DNA of 64,000 nt from Thermodesulfovibrionales bacterium (GCA_020062545.1 JAGUWD010000028.1:1-64000), one strand, 5' to 3'; numbered from the stretch's first letter, positions 16,969 to 24,074 are shown. The notes: a model not told the origin generated them from the letters alone. A program made the numbers and translations.

Positions 16969-17160
16969 TTAATATGTTTCTTCATCAATTAGTTGATTCT
17001 TCCCCTCCACAATCGCAATCTTTTCTGGTGTGAGGCCATAAAGTTTATATACCATTTCATCAATCTGCCGCTCAAGGGCAGAGGTGTCAGCCTGCGGGTC
17101 TTTCTTTTTGGCGGCGAGGATTTGGTCAACAAGAGTGATGAAGGGCTGCTGGGCTTTCAA
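16969..17160 (-). CDS. Tail-type small ORF T3 (R-M methyltransferase C-terminus-like)
   Basis: A 63-residue protein beginning at a TTG that overlaps the DUF2283 stop (TTGA). It contains PFITLVDQILAAKKKDP, then ADTSALERQIDEMVYKLYGL and TPEKIAIVEG. I recognise this as the C-terminal tail of Eco57I/TaqI-type adenine methyltransferases of restriction-modification systems, here without the enzyme. Two more copies (17665-17829, 21002-21235) and a short remnant (18503-18524) lie in the same orientation in this island. It may be a relic rather than a functional protein. Confidence 0.6.
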   Translation of the reverse strand: MKAQQPFITLVDQILAAKKKDPQADTSALERQIDEMVYKLYGLTPEKIAIVEGKNQLIDEETY

Positions 17161-17369
17161 GCCACTACTAATTCCACTGGAAGCGGTTTGTTTATGCCAA
17201 CAGTCTTGCTGACATAGAGTTTTTCAATGCCAATGGTCTTTCCATTTTTATCTTTTTTAAGAATAATACCCTCCCCTGCTTCTTCACATGTTACCTCATC
17301 CTCTGGATTGCCGAACCAAATATCCATTGTATCCGACTCATTGTTGTAATAAACCTTTACTTTGTCCAT
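17157..17369 (-). CDS. DUF2283 protein, candidate antitoxin
   Basis: A 70-residue protein with the DUF2283 pattern: YYNNESDTMDIWF near the N-terminus, then EGIILKKDKNGKTIGIEKLYV. It starts 13 bases inside the upstream DUF4258-like gene and its stop overlaps the start of the next small ORF. Pairs of a small basic protein and DUF2283 recur in prokaryotes and have been suggested as toxin-antitoxin modules. The role here is inference. Confidence 0.8.
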   Translation of the reverse strand: MDKVKVYYNNESDTMDIWFGNPEDEVTCEEAGEGIILKKDKNGKTIGIEKLYVSKTVGINKPLPVELVVA

Positions 17370-17668
17370 ACAATCTCTCCCTCTTTTATCTTATCAACAG
17401 GATATGCAGTTATTAAAAAACCTTCCTTTCCTGTATGTTTTACAACCACACAATATAGTCTATCAAATCGTTTGTAATAAAGAAAGACATCTTTATCCAC
17501 TTTGCTTTGTCTTATCTCATCAGGCATTTGCAAAACAGATTTTACAATATCTTCCTTATTTCTCATTACCGGATGTTTGATGGTAGCAAGGTATTCCCAA
17601 TACTGAGCAGTAGTTCTGACTTCAATGCTTAAAGGTGTTTTTATGGAAAAGTATATTTCAGATTTCAT
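17357..17668 (-). CDS. DUF4258-like small basic protein, candidate toxin
   Basis: A 103-residue protein. The C-terminal half (DKDVFLYYKRFDRLYCVVVK, GFLITAYPVDKIKEGEIVW) has the strand pattern and terminal K-x-G-x-x-x-W motif of small BECR-like RNase-fold or DUF4258-type proteins. The assignment is by pattern only. The ATG overlaps the previous small ORF's stop (ATGA), and its 3' end overlaps the DUF2283 gene by 13 bases. This gives the usual toxin-antitoxin coupling. Confidence 0.65.
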   Translation of the reverse strand: MKSEIYFSIKTPLSIEVRTTAQYWEYLATIKHPVMRNKEDIVKSVLQMPDEIRQSKVDKDVFLYYKRFDRLYCVVVKHTGKEGFLITAYPVDKIKEGEIVWTK

Positions 17669-17829
17669 CTTTCTCCCTCCACAATCGCAATTTCCTCCGG
17701 CGTGAGGCCATAGAGGGCATAGACCATTTCGTCGATCTGTTTTTCGAGAGCGGATGTGTCGGCGTTGGGGTCTTGTTTTTTGGCAGTAAGGATTTGGTCA
17801 ACGAGGGTGATAAAGGGCTGTTGGTTCAT
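17665..17829 (-). CDS. Tail-type small ORF T2
   Basis: A 54-residue ORF from the ATG at 17829 to a TGA shared with the next ATG. It encodes MNQQPFITLVDQILTAKKQD followed by PNADTSALEKQIDEMVYALY and GLTPEEIAIVEGER. It is nearly all tail, with only four residues before the conserved PFITLVDQI block. Part of it is base-for-base identical to the copy at 21002-21235 over 57 bp. It sits between the broken hepT gene and the DUF4258-like gene. Confidence 0.6.
   Translation of the reverse strand: MNQQPFITLVDQILTAKKQDPNADTSALEKQIDEMVYALYGLTPEEIAIVEGER
17750..17806. repeat. 57-bp perfect direct repeat, copy A
   Basis: Starts GCGGATGTGTCGGCG and ends GGTCAACGAGG. It is identical to 21087-21143, 3,337 bp away in the same orientation. 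A third copy near 17090-17142 is clearly related but diverged. Confidence 0.9.
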
Positions 17830-17835
17830 GTTTTA

Positions 17836-18182
17836 TTATTTTTTGGTTAAATCTTTTAGGATTTTTTCAATTACAGGCTTTATCTCCGGCAGTTTTTCTT
17901 TTATAACACTCCAGACAATCTCATAATCAATCCCAAAATAGAAATGAGCAATTTTATCCCGTATCCTTGCCATATATTTCCATGGAACTTCCTTATATTT
18001 ATTCCTTATAGATTCGGGAATATTTTTTGTAGCCTCTCCAATGATATGAATCTGCCAAATAACAGCCTTCTGTGTTTTTTTGTCTTTAAGAAATTCCTAT
18101 AATCTATATCTCCTACAAAAATATCTATATCCTTTATCGCATCAACAATATCTTTGATGAACAATTTGTAATCTCTGCTCAT
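17836..18182 (-). pseudogene. hepT: HepT-like HEPN toxin gene with a frameshift
   Basis: From the ATG at 18182 (overlapping the MNT stop as ATGA) the frame gives MSRDYKLFIKDIVDAIKDID... for about 30 residues. A single-base loss near 18090, within a T-run in coding sense, then breaks the frame. In the next frame the rest of HepT continues to the TAA at 17836: a KTQKAVIWQIHIIGEATKNI block and then RIRDKIAHFYFGIDYEIVW. That block contains the HEPN RNase motif R-x(4-6)-H in RIRDKIAH. The toxin is thus probably inactive, or this is a sequencing error in a homopolymer. Confidence 0.75.
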
Positions 18183-18472
18183 ATATAAACCACTTCTTTT
18201 GTGATGACCTTTTCAAGTTCAGGTCTTATAGCCCCTTTTCTAACTAAGTCAACCTTCCTTCTTAAAATTCTTCTAAGATAATCCTCCAGATCAATGAGCA
18301 GAAAAACATCAGGGAGTTCAACAAATTCAACCAATATATCAATATCGCTCCTCTTTCTCTGTTCTCCACGAACAAAAGAGCCGAATATCCCTAATTCGCT
18401 GACGTTATATTTCTCCTGAACTTTTGTCTTATGTTTCTTTAAGATTTGTTCAACCTCTCTAAGTGTTTTCAT
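18179..18472 (-). CDS. mntA: Minimal nucleotidyltransferase MntA-type antitoxin
   Basis: A 97-residue protein. The nucleotidyltransferase signature GSFVRGE followed by SDIDILVEF (two catalytic aspartates) is intact. In HEPN/MNT modules this enzyme inactivates HepT by adding AMP to it. Its stop overlaps the start of the hepT-like pseudogene, the standard arrangement. An AAGGAGAA Shine-Dalgarno precedes the ATG. The antitoxin is intact and the toxin broken, the direction of decay expected if toxin loss is tolerated. Confidence 0.87.
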   Translation of the reverse strand: MKTLREVEQILKKHKTKVQEKYNVSELGIFGSFVRGEQRKRSDIDILVEFVELPDVFLLIDLEDYLRRILRRKVDLVRKGAIRPELEKVITKEVVYI

Positions 18473-18743
18473 GGGCCATTCTCCTTAAGTCTATTTTATA
18501 CTTTACCCCTCCACAATCTCAATCTATGAGACCAAGAAAAATTTCATCAGGTATTTCCCTCTCCCTCGCCTCTATAATAATCGCTTAGCTCCGCCTTTCC
18601 GCCGCTTGTGCGAAGCATCTTGCAAAGCGGAATGCGTGATTTCCAAATATCAATTTCGGTGTCCCCGCTGGCGCGGGTGTTCTGTTAATAAAGAGCAGCG
18701 TCGCAGTTATGTTATGTCCTCCATAAATTGAGTAGCGAGGGAA
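18473..18743 (-). other. Non-coding gap with the last codons of a fourth tail copy (T0)
   Basis: I find no gene in this 271-bp gap. At 18524-18503, read on the minus strand, the bases spell codons for I-E-I-V-E-G followed by TAA, exactly the end of the tail-type ORFs. The upstream part of that copy is gone. The gap also holds a GC-rich hairpin (CCCGC/GCGGG near 18675) without a T-tract. This remnant stands before mntA just as the other tails stand before their modules. Confidence 0.55.
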
Positions 18744-20999
18744 TCAATTTGTTGTAATACTTTCTACCAAAAAATCATAGTGTTTCTTATCCTCATGTTC
18801 CACCAACTCAAGTAAATCATTCAATATATCCGAAGTTTCTCCTAAAATTGTCAGGTCAAAATCCTGCACGCCACTTTCGTACCTTGGATGTGAGTGGGTC
18901 TCAACAAATCTATGAATACGCGCTTTTTTCTTCGAGTCAAAATCTATCTTGCCGAGTCTATAAAATAAAGCTGGTTCTGTTCTTTTATTCCCAAGCGTCG
19001 GAACCCTAAAAGCCAAGAAGCCTTCCAAAAATTTCCGCGCAATATTTGGAAGCGGATACATTTCTTCAAGGTGTTTCTCTTGCTTCTTGGTAAATTTGTA
19101 TAAAACACTGAACAAGAAGTGATACTCTGATTCGTAATCAATAAGCAGTTTATCAATTTTGATTATGGCTGATTTTCTGGTTGAGTTTTCTTCTCTACAT
19201 ATCACCATAAAATACTCGTGGTCATTCCTCCAGTAAGAAAACCAGTTTTTAACCTGTCTAAAGAAATCAAAATGGTGAGTAAGTATAAATATCTGGCCAG
19301 CGCCCTTGATTGATTCTTTAATAAATCCGAATGCTTGGAAAATTGAGATTGAATCAAGACTGGATACAGGATCGTCAATAACGATGACACCGTTTTTTAG
19401 ATCAAATCCTTCCTCTTTTATTTTTGTTAGAAAGTACACGATAGCCAGTGCTGTTTTTTCTCCTTCGCTCAGATCTTTTGCGATTCCTCCATTACGGCTA
19501 ATTTGATAACCTTCTTTTTCGTCGGTGGCGGTAAGTTGAATATCGCTTCTTCCTAAAAATTGCTCAAGGTCTCTGCTGACCTGTTGAGCGGGTATATGGT
19601 GGCTTATGATTTTATCTTTGAGCACGCGGATTTCTTGTTCTCTTTCAGTAATTGTTTTTACCAAACTCAAATGGTCGTTTTCAATCGTTTTAATTTCTCC
19701 AAGCAGTTCGTTGTATGTATCAATAAACTCCGCAATATAATGCATTTCCAGTGCACGCTTATTTTCATCAATCTGACTCTCAAAGTTCTCAGATTTCTTA
19801 TTATGACGGGCAATAATTTGATTAATTTCCTGTATAGGTTTCCCATCAATTAGAGCAAACTCCTCCAAATTAAGTTGTGAAAAGGGATTTTGCTCCTTCC
19901 GTTCAAGAACAGAAATAACAGAATCCAATCTTTTATTAAAAGTCTCTATCAAGTCGTCCGCTTCTTTTTTCTTGTTCAGATACTCGCTTGCCATGTCTTC
20001 ATATAAGTTAGAAGCATCAGGGAAATTAATCGCAACTTTTCTTGTGCTACATTTTTCCTTTAGCCGCCTCACACTTTCAATAAGATTTTGATAATCTTGA
20101 TTGAAATGTTTTTCCAAGTCCGAAAGGCGATTTTGTGGAATAGTTTGGTTACAAAAAGCGCAAATTACCAATTCTCGCTCCTTGTGAATTGCAAGTCCGC
20201 GTTCAACCCATTTACCCAGTATTTCATCTGATTTCAGCACTTCAATGATCTGTGATGTAGTTGTTTTCTGTAAAAGCTCTTTCGCTTCCATCAAAATGCC
20301 GGATATATCAAAATTTGGCATAGATAATGGGTTGATAGCCGGCTTAGTTGTTTGTTGGATAGCCTTTTGAATATCTGCAAGACGACCTTCATCTAACTTG
20401 AAATTGTCGGGAGTTTTAAGCTCCTCAGACTTATTACCGATTGTTCTTTCAAGATTGGGGCGTTCATAATTTCTGTACTTATCCAATCTTGCTGTCGTAA
20501 GCGAATTTTTAATATCTCGGGCTTTTTCCGAAAGAAGCTTGTCCTTGCTTGTTTTTAATTTTTCAAGTAATGCTTTTTTTGAATCTCTGTCCTTCTTTAG
20601 ACCCAGTAACTCGCCCTCTATTTTTGTTATTTTTTCCTTGTCCTCTTTGCTTTCTTTTCCAAGAAAGAAAATCGGCTTGGGGCCGCCAGTGCAAAAAACG
20701 CTATCCTCAATAAAATCTTTATTAAAAACTCGGATGTTTGGAAAAACGGTCAAGTCGTTTTGGTCAATTGAATTTCCGTTTTTGAGCTTAAACTCAAATT
20801 CAGGAAATCTTTGAGGTTGTGTGTAATAGTTTTCGCCTAACTCAAAGGAGCGCAATACACGAGAAAATGATGTTTTGCCTGAACCATTCCATCCGTAGAT
20901 AAGGTTGTATCTCTTAAACTCCGGCAGGTCTGCACTGGGTCTAAAATCTACAAACAATGAGCAATCTTTAATTTTTGTTATGCATGAGATCATGTTCAT
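18744..20999 (-). CDS. AAA_13-type ABC ATPase with zinc-hook-like CxxC (RloC/PrrC-like)
   Basis: A 751-residue protein from the ATG at 20999 (GGAGG upstream; a GTG at 21014 is in frame). Walker A is GWNGSGKTS at 36-44, the ABC signature LSEGEK near 510 and Walker B VIVIDD with the D-loop SSLDS near 538-550. The switch region is LTHH. Between the ATPase halves are two coiled coils around CAFC (280-283), a Rad50/RloC-like hook. The C-terminal 120 residues contain R655-x3-E659 and H696, spaced like the Arg-Glu-His triad of PrrC/RloC anticodon nucleases. Activity is inference; other AAA_13 proteins share parts of this pattern. Confidence 0.8.
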   Translation of the reverse strand: MNMISCITKIKDCSLFVDFRPSADLPEFKRYNLIYGWNGSGKTSFSRVLRSFELGENYYTQPQRFPEFEFKLKNGNSIDQNDLTVFPNIRVFNKDFIEDSVFCTGGPKPIFFLGKESKEDKEKITKIEGELLGLKKDRDSKKALLEKLKTSKDKLLSEKARDIKNSLTTARLDKYRNYERPNLERTIGNKSEELKTPDNFKLDEGRLADIQKAIQQTTKPAINPLSMPNFDISGILMEAKELLQKTTTSQIIEVLKSDEILGKWVERGLAIHKERELVICAFCNQTIPQNRLSDLEKHFNQDYQNLIESVRRLKEKCSTRKVAINFPDASNLYEDMASEYLNKKKEADDLIETFNKRLDSVISVLERKEQNPFSQLNLEEFALIDGKPIQEINQIIARHNKKSENFESQIDENKRALEMHYIAEFIDTYNELLGEIKTIENDHLSLVKTITEREQEIRVLKDKIISHHIPAQQVSRDLEQFLGRSDIQLTATDEKEGYQISRNGGIAKDLSEGEKTALAIVYFLTKIKEEGFDLKNGVIVIDDPVSSLDSISIFQAFGFIKESIKGAGQIFILTHHFDFFRQVKNWFSYWRNDHEYFMVICREENSTRKSAIIKIDKLLIDYESEYHFLFSVLYKFTKKQEKHLEEMYPLPNIARKFLEGFLAFRVPTLGNKRTEPALFYRLGKIDFDSKKKARIHRFVETHSHPRYESGVQDFDLTILGETSDILNDLLELVEHEDKKHYDFLVESITTN

Positions 21000-21001
21000 G
21001 G

Positions 21002-21235
21002 TTATTTCCTCCACTCCACAATCTCAATCTCCTCCTCCGTCAATCCATATAGTTTATATATCATCTTATCAATCTGCCACTCACGGGCGGATGTGTCGGC
21101 GTTGGGGTCTTGTTTTTTGGCAGTAAGGATTTGGTCAACGAGGTAAGATATTTTCTTTTCGTCTTGCAGTGCCGATTTTAAGACAGGCAAGCCTGAGATT
21201 TCGTTGGTTATAAAGGTGAGGTCAATGTTTTTCAT
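21002..21235 (-). CDS. Tail-type small ORF T1 with a different N-terminus
   Basis: A 77-residue ORF. Residues 1-28 (MKNIDLTFITNEISG...) are unrelated to the other tails; the FITNE opening reminds me of restriction-associated helicases, but weakly. Residues 29-77 are the shared tail (YLVDQILTAKKQDPNADTS onwards, ending EEIEIVEWRK). It ends two bases before the ATPase ATG and starts 18 bases after aspC. An in-frame join of an unrelated N-terminus to the tail could be the scar of a large internal deletion. Confidence 0.55.
   Translation of the reverse strand: MKNIDLTFITNEISGLPVLKSALQDEKKISYLVDQILTAKKQDPNADTSAREWQIDKMIYKLYGLTEEEIEIVEWRK
21087..21143. repeat. 57-bp perfect direct repeat, copy B
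   Basis: Identical to 17750-17806 and inside T1. Together the two copies bracket the ATPase, mntA and hepT genes, so recombination between them would delete these as one 3.3 kb block. Confidence 0.9.
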
Positions 21236-21253
21236 GTGAGTCCTGTCTCACTG

Positions 21254-22444
21254 CTATGCAAGTCTTGACAGCGCCTCTCTTATCCTTTCCAATCCCTTTT
21301 TTATATTCTCCATGGATGTGGCATATGAAATCCTGATATAGTTGTCATCTCCGAACGCCTCTCCATGCACAAGCGCTACATTTGCATCCTCAAGCAGATA
21401 CATCGCCATATCGAGGGAAGAGTTTATCTGCCTTGCACCTGTTTTTTTACCATAGAGCTTTGAAACATTAGGAAATGCGTAGAATGCGCCAGTGGGCTTC
21501 AGACATCTCACTCCTTCTATGGAATTAAGCCCATCAACGAGGAACCTTCTCCTCTTGTCGAATTCTGCATGCATCACTGATATGAAATCATGAGGCCCTG
21601 TAAGCGCCGCAACTGCAGCCTTCTGCGCAATGGAAGTAGGATTTGATGTGGACTGACTCTGGATATTTGTCATTGCCTTTATAATATCCTTCGGCCCTGC
21701 TGCATAACCGATCCTCCATCCTGTCATGGCATGGGACTTTGAGAGTCCGTTGACAACTATAGTCCTGTCCTTTATCTCCTTACCCAGCGATGCGATGCTG
21801 ATAAACTCGGTTCCGTCATACACGAGCTTTTCGTATATCTCGTCCGAGATTATATAGAGATGGCGTTTAAGGGCTATTTCTGCAATAGCCTGAAGGGTCT
21901 TCTTATCATAGGTAAGACCCGTAGGATTCGATGGGGAATTGAGTATTATTGCCTTTGTCTTTTTTGTAATTTTTGATTCAAGAATATCCGGCCTCAACAT
22001 AAAACTGTCTTCTTCATAGGTCTTTAAAAACACAGGGGTTGCGTCATTCAGCAATACCTGATCTGGATAAGAGACCCAGTATGGAGAAGGGATTATTACT
22101 TCATCTCCAGGCCCATATAAAGCCTGTGCAATATTATAAAGGCTGTGCTTTGCACCGCAGGATACGAGTATCTCTTCTTTTGTATATTCAAGGTTGTTGT
22201 CCTTCTTGAACTTCTGAACGATGGCTTCCTTAAGCTCGTCTATTCCTCCCACAGGGGTATATTTTGTAAAGCCGTCTCTTATTGCCTTTATTGCAGCCTC
22301 CTTCACATGTTCAGGAGTGTCGAAATCAGGCTCTCCGACGCCAAAATTCACAATGTCCAATCCCTGTGCCTTCAATGCCTTTGCCTTTGCATCCATGGCA
22401 AGGGTCGGTGAAGGCTTAATCTTTTTTACCCTTTCAGCAAGCAT
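21254..22444 (-). CDS. aspC: PLP-dependent aspartate aminotransferase
   Basis: A 396-residue class I aminotransferase. The PLP-binding lysine is K236 in NGLSKSHAMTGWRIGYAAGP; SPSNPTG and the C-terminal arginine region (YIRISYATS) are conserved. It transfers the amino group between aspartate and 2-oxoglutarate; family members may also act on prephenate. It ends the housekeeping block upstream of the accessory island. Confidence 0.95.
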   Translation of the reverse strand: MLAERVKKIKPSPTLAMDAKAKALKAQGLDIVNFGVGEPDFDTPEHVKEAAIKAIRDGFTKYTPVGGIDELKEAIVQKFKKDNNLEYTKEEILVSCGAKHSLYNIAQALYGPGDEVIIPSPYWVSYPDQVLLNDATPVFLKTYEEDSFMLRPDILESKITKKTKAIILNSPSNPTGLTYDKKTLQAIAEIALKRHLYIISDEIYEKLVYDGTEFISIASLGKEIKDRTIVVNGLSKSHAMTGWRIGYAAGPKDIIKAMTNIQSQSTSNPTSIAQKAAVAALTGPHDFISVMHAEFDKRRRFLVDGLNSIEGVRCLKPTGAFYAFPNVSKLYGKKTGARQINSSLDMAMYLLEDANVALVHGEAFGDDNYIRISYATSMENIKKGLERIREALSRLA

Positions 22445-22480
22445 GTAAAAATCCTCCTTGAAAAAATAATAAGTAAAACA

Positions 22481-22990
22481 TTATAGCCCATTTTTAGATT
22501 TTAATTCTCTAATCTTATCGAGGGTATCCTTATAGTTTTCATTTGAAGAGTTCAGCTCCAGAGCCTTCAGCACAAGCATTTCCGCTTCTTTAAGGATTTC
22601 ATTTACACCTTCATCCATTAGCCCTGAGCCTTTAGCCTTATTGTAATAAAGCCATGCAAGGTTGTTATAGGCATCAGCAAGGTCCGGCTGTTTTTTTATC
22701 GCCTTCCTATAATATTTCTCCGCTTCATCGAGATTGCCTTTCTGCATATATGCATTGCCAAGATAAAGATAAGCAACGGGAAGTTTCTTCGATGCCTTTT
22801 TGAATTCCTCAATGGCATTATCAACTTCTCCCTTTTTCTCATACGCAACGCCAAGGTTTATATGCTCTTCAGGGGTCAGCGGGTCGTCAAGAACGATTAT
22901 TCGGGGGAAGGAACAACCAGTAGTCAGTAGCCAGTAGCCAGTAGCCAGTAAAACCAATAAATACAGTTTTTTTATCTTTAACCTATTCAC
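22481..22990 (-). CDS. TPR lipoprotein, detached partner of the PA2778-type peptidase
   Basis: About 169 residues. A short basic N-terminus, a hydrophobic stretch and a lipobox-like LTTGC suggest a lipoprotein. Three to four TPR units follow (EHINLGVAYEKKGEVDNAIEEF, AYLYLGNAYMQKGNLDEAEKYY and so on). The start is uncertain: a GTG at 22990 gives a normal signal peptide, while longer forms to 23053 overlap the peptidase gene. In PA2778-like proteins I know, peptidase and TPR form one chain; here they are separate. The signal peptide residues ATGYWLLTTG are encoded by heptamer repeats. Confidence 0.75.
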   Translation of the reverse strand: MNRLKIKKLYLLVLLATGYWLLTTGCSFPRIIVLDDPLTPEEHINLGVAYEKKGEVDNAIEEFKKASKKLPVAYLYLGNAYMQKGNLDEAEKYYRKAIKKQPDLADAYNNLAWLYYNKAKGSGLMDEGVNEILKEAEMLVLKALELNSSNENYKDTLDKIRELKSKNGL

Positions 22991-23012
22991 TATACACTGT
23001 TTACTAACTATT
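22918..23012. repeat. Inverted-arm heptamer tract (unit CAGTAGC)
   Basis: The left arm has four clean 7-base units (CAGTAGT, then CAGTAGC three times). After about 35 bp, right-arm units (CACTATA, CACTGTT, TACTAAC) run in the opposite sense. The left arm encodes part of the TPR lipoprotein's signal peptide. The right arm covers the junction with the upstream peptidase gene. Confidence 0.7.
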
Positions 23013-23634
23013 GTCTCTTTATGAGCAATGTCCAATAACTCGTCCTTTTCCATGCCTTTAGAAACTTCTCCTTGTCTATAAACATATGCTCTGTCTTGCC
23101 AGAATTAACAACAACACCGTCATCATTATAACCGACAACAACCATAAAATGATTGGCCTGATACACGGAAAAACCATAGTCCACAAGGACAATCAATGGA
23201 TATTTATTGTTTATCTTTTTTTTCAGGTCATCCCAGCTTCCAATGTACTGCAGGGCATAGAGGCCTTTTTTATTAACATATAACAACATATCAATGTTAA
23301 GCGTTCCTCTTGCAGATGCGCTGTATATATCCTTTGCCACATCATCAGGCGTAACACCAATACCCCAGTAATTCAACACACCTGCAAGGGATGCAGGCCC
23401 ACACTGATAGTCGTCCTGAGGATAGAATGGAACTTTATTAATTAGTATGGGTTTTGAATTGAACTGAACATCGACAGTCGAACACGAGCAAAGAAAAAAT
23501 AATATACCCGGCAAAAGGCAAAAGACTATAGGAAACATAAGGCGATAGGCAAGAGGCAAGAGGCGATAGGAGGAAGAATTAAAAATATTATCTATTGCCC
23601 ATCGCCTATAGCCTATTGCCGGTCTTTCGCCCAT
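23008..23634 (-). CDS. PA2778-family C39-like cysteine peptidase, lipoprotein
   Basis: A 208-residue protein. The catalytic Cys is in DDYQCGPASLAGVLNYWG and the His in ANHFMVVVGYNDDGVV, both typical of peptidase family C39. A hydrophobic stretch ending FFLCSC is a lipobox-like signal. The annotated ATG lies inside a heptamer tract; a start around the ATG at 23538 or a nearby TTG would also give an export signal. It is preceded by a PA2779-family gene and followed by the TPR lipoprotein, reproducing the PA2779-PA2778 arrangement. The substrate is unknown. Confidence 0.82.
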   Translation of the reverse strand: MGERPAIGYRRWAIDNIFNSSSYRLLPLAYRLMFPIVFCLLPGILFFLCSCSTVDVQFNSKPILINKVPFYPQDDYQCGPASLAGVLNYWGIGVTPDDVAKDIYSASARGTLNIDMLLYVNKKGLYALQYIGSWDDLKKKINNKYPLIVLVDYGFSVYQANHFMVVVGYNDDGVVVNSGKTEHMFIDKEKFLKAWKRTSYWTLLIKRQ

Positions 23635-23640
23635 AGCCTT
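23538..23640. repeat. Inverted-arm heptamer tract (unit GGCAAGA/GGCGATA)
   Basis: The left arm has four 7-base units (GGCGATA, GGCAAGA, GGCAAGA, GGCGATA). After about 22 bp an inverted right arm follows (CATCGCC, TATAGCC, TATTGCC). It encodes the N-terminal residues of the C39 peptidase, including AIGYRRWAI and YRLLPLAYRL, and includes its ATG. The same unit family recurs at 28273-28372 and 62994-63020. Confidence 0.72.
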
Positions 23641-23645
23641 AAATC

Positions 23646-24044
23646 TTATTTTGTCACCACTACCCTGTGGCCTGTCAACTGCAGTAATATGACAACAAGT
23701 ATCGCTATCACAAGAAGCGCAATAATGATACCGAGACCGTCGTCCTTTCCTACCTTCAGGTCATCAAGCTGAAGGGCAAGCTGGTGTATCTGTTGGTCGC
23801 TGAACTGAGAAAGCCGGTTATTAATCTCATCATGGGTAAAGCCTAATTTTTCAAGCCTTTCCCTGATCATCTTTGTCTCGATCACCTTTTGTATTCTTTC
23901 TAAATCAGCAGCCCTGTCAACATTTGAGAGTGCAATTGCCTCTGATGGAGCAAGACCTGCCTCAACCTTCGGGGCAATACCGATAATAAACATCGCAAAG
24001 ACAAGATACCATGCAACCTCTCTCATGAAAGGAATCCTCATCAT
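23646..24044 (-). CDS. PA2779-family membrane protein
   Basis: A 132-residue protein. A signal sequence or first helix (about 10-28) is followed by a conserved helical region with RERLEKLGFTHDEINNRLSQ, and a C-terminal membrane helix (about 106-124). I recognise the PA2779 family, found beside PA2778-type cysteine peptidases. Function is unknown; the pair may form an envelope processing system. It ends 11 bases before the peptidase ATG. Confidence 0.82.
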   Translation of the reverse strand: MMRIPFMREVAWYLVFAMFIIGIAPKVEAGLAPSEAIALSNVDRAADLERIQKVIETKMIRERLEKLGFTHDEINNRLSQFSDQQIHQLALQLDDLKVGKDDGLGIIIALLVIAILVVILLQLTGHRVVVTK

Positions 24045-24074
24045 TGATCCTTCACCTCCTTTCCATTTTCCATT

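Noticed and set aside
18660-18690. GC-rich hairpin downstream of the ATPase as a terminator or integrase site
   Set aside because: The stem is only about five pairs, no T-run follows, and no integrase or tRNA target is near.
22918-22951. Short repeats resembling a CRISPR array
   Set aside because: Units are 7 bases and contiguous without spacers, and no cas gene is in the window.
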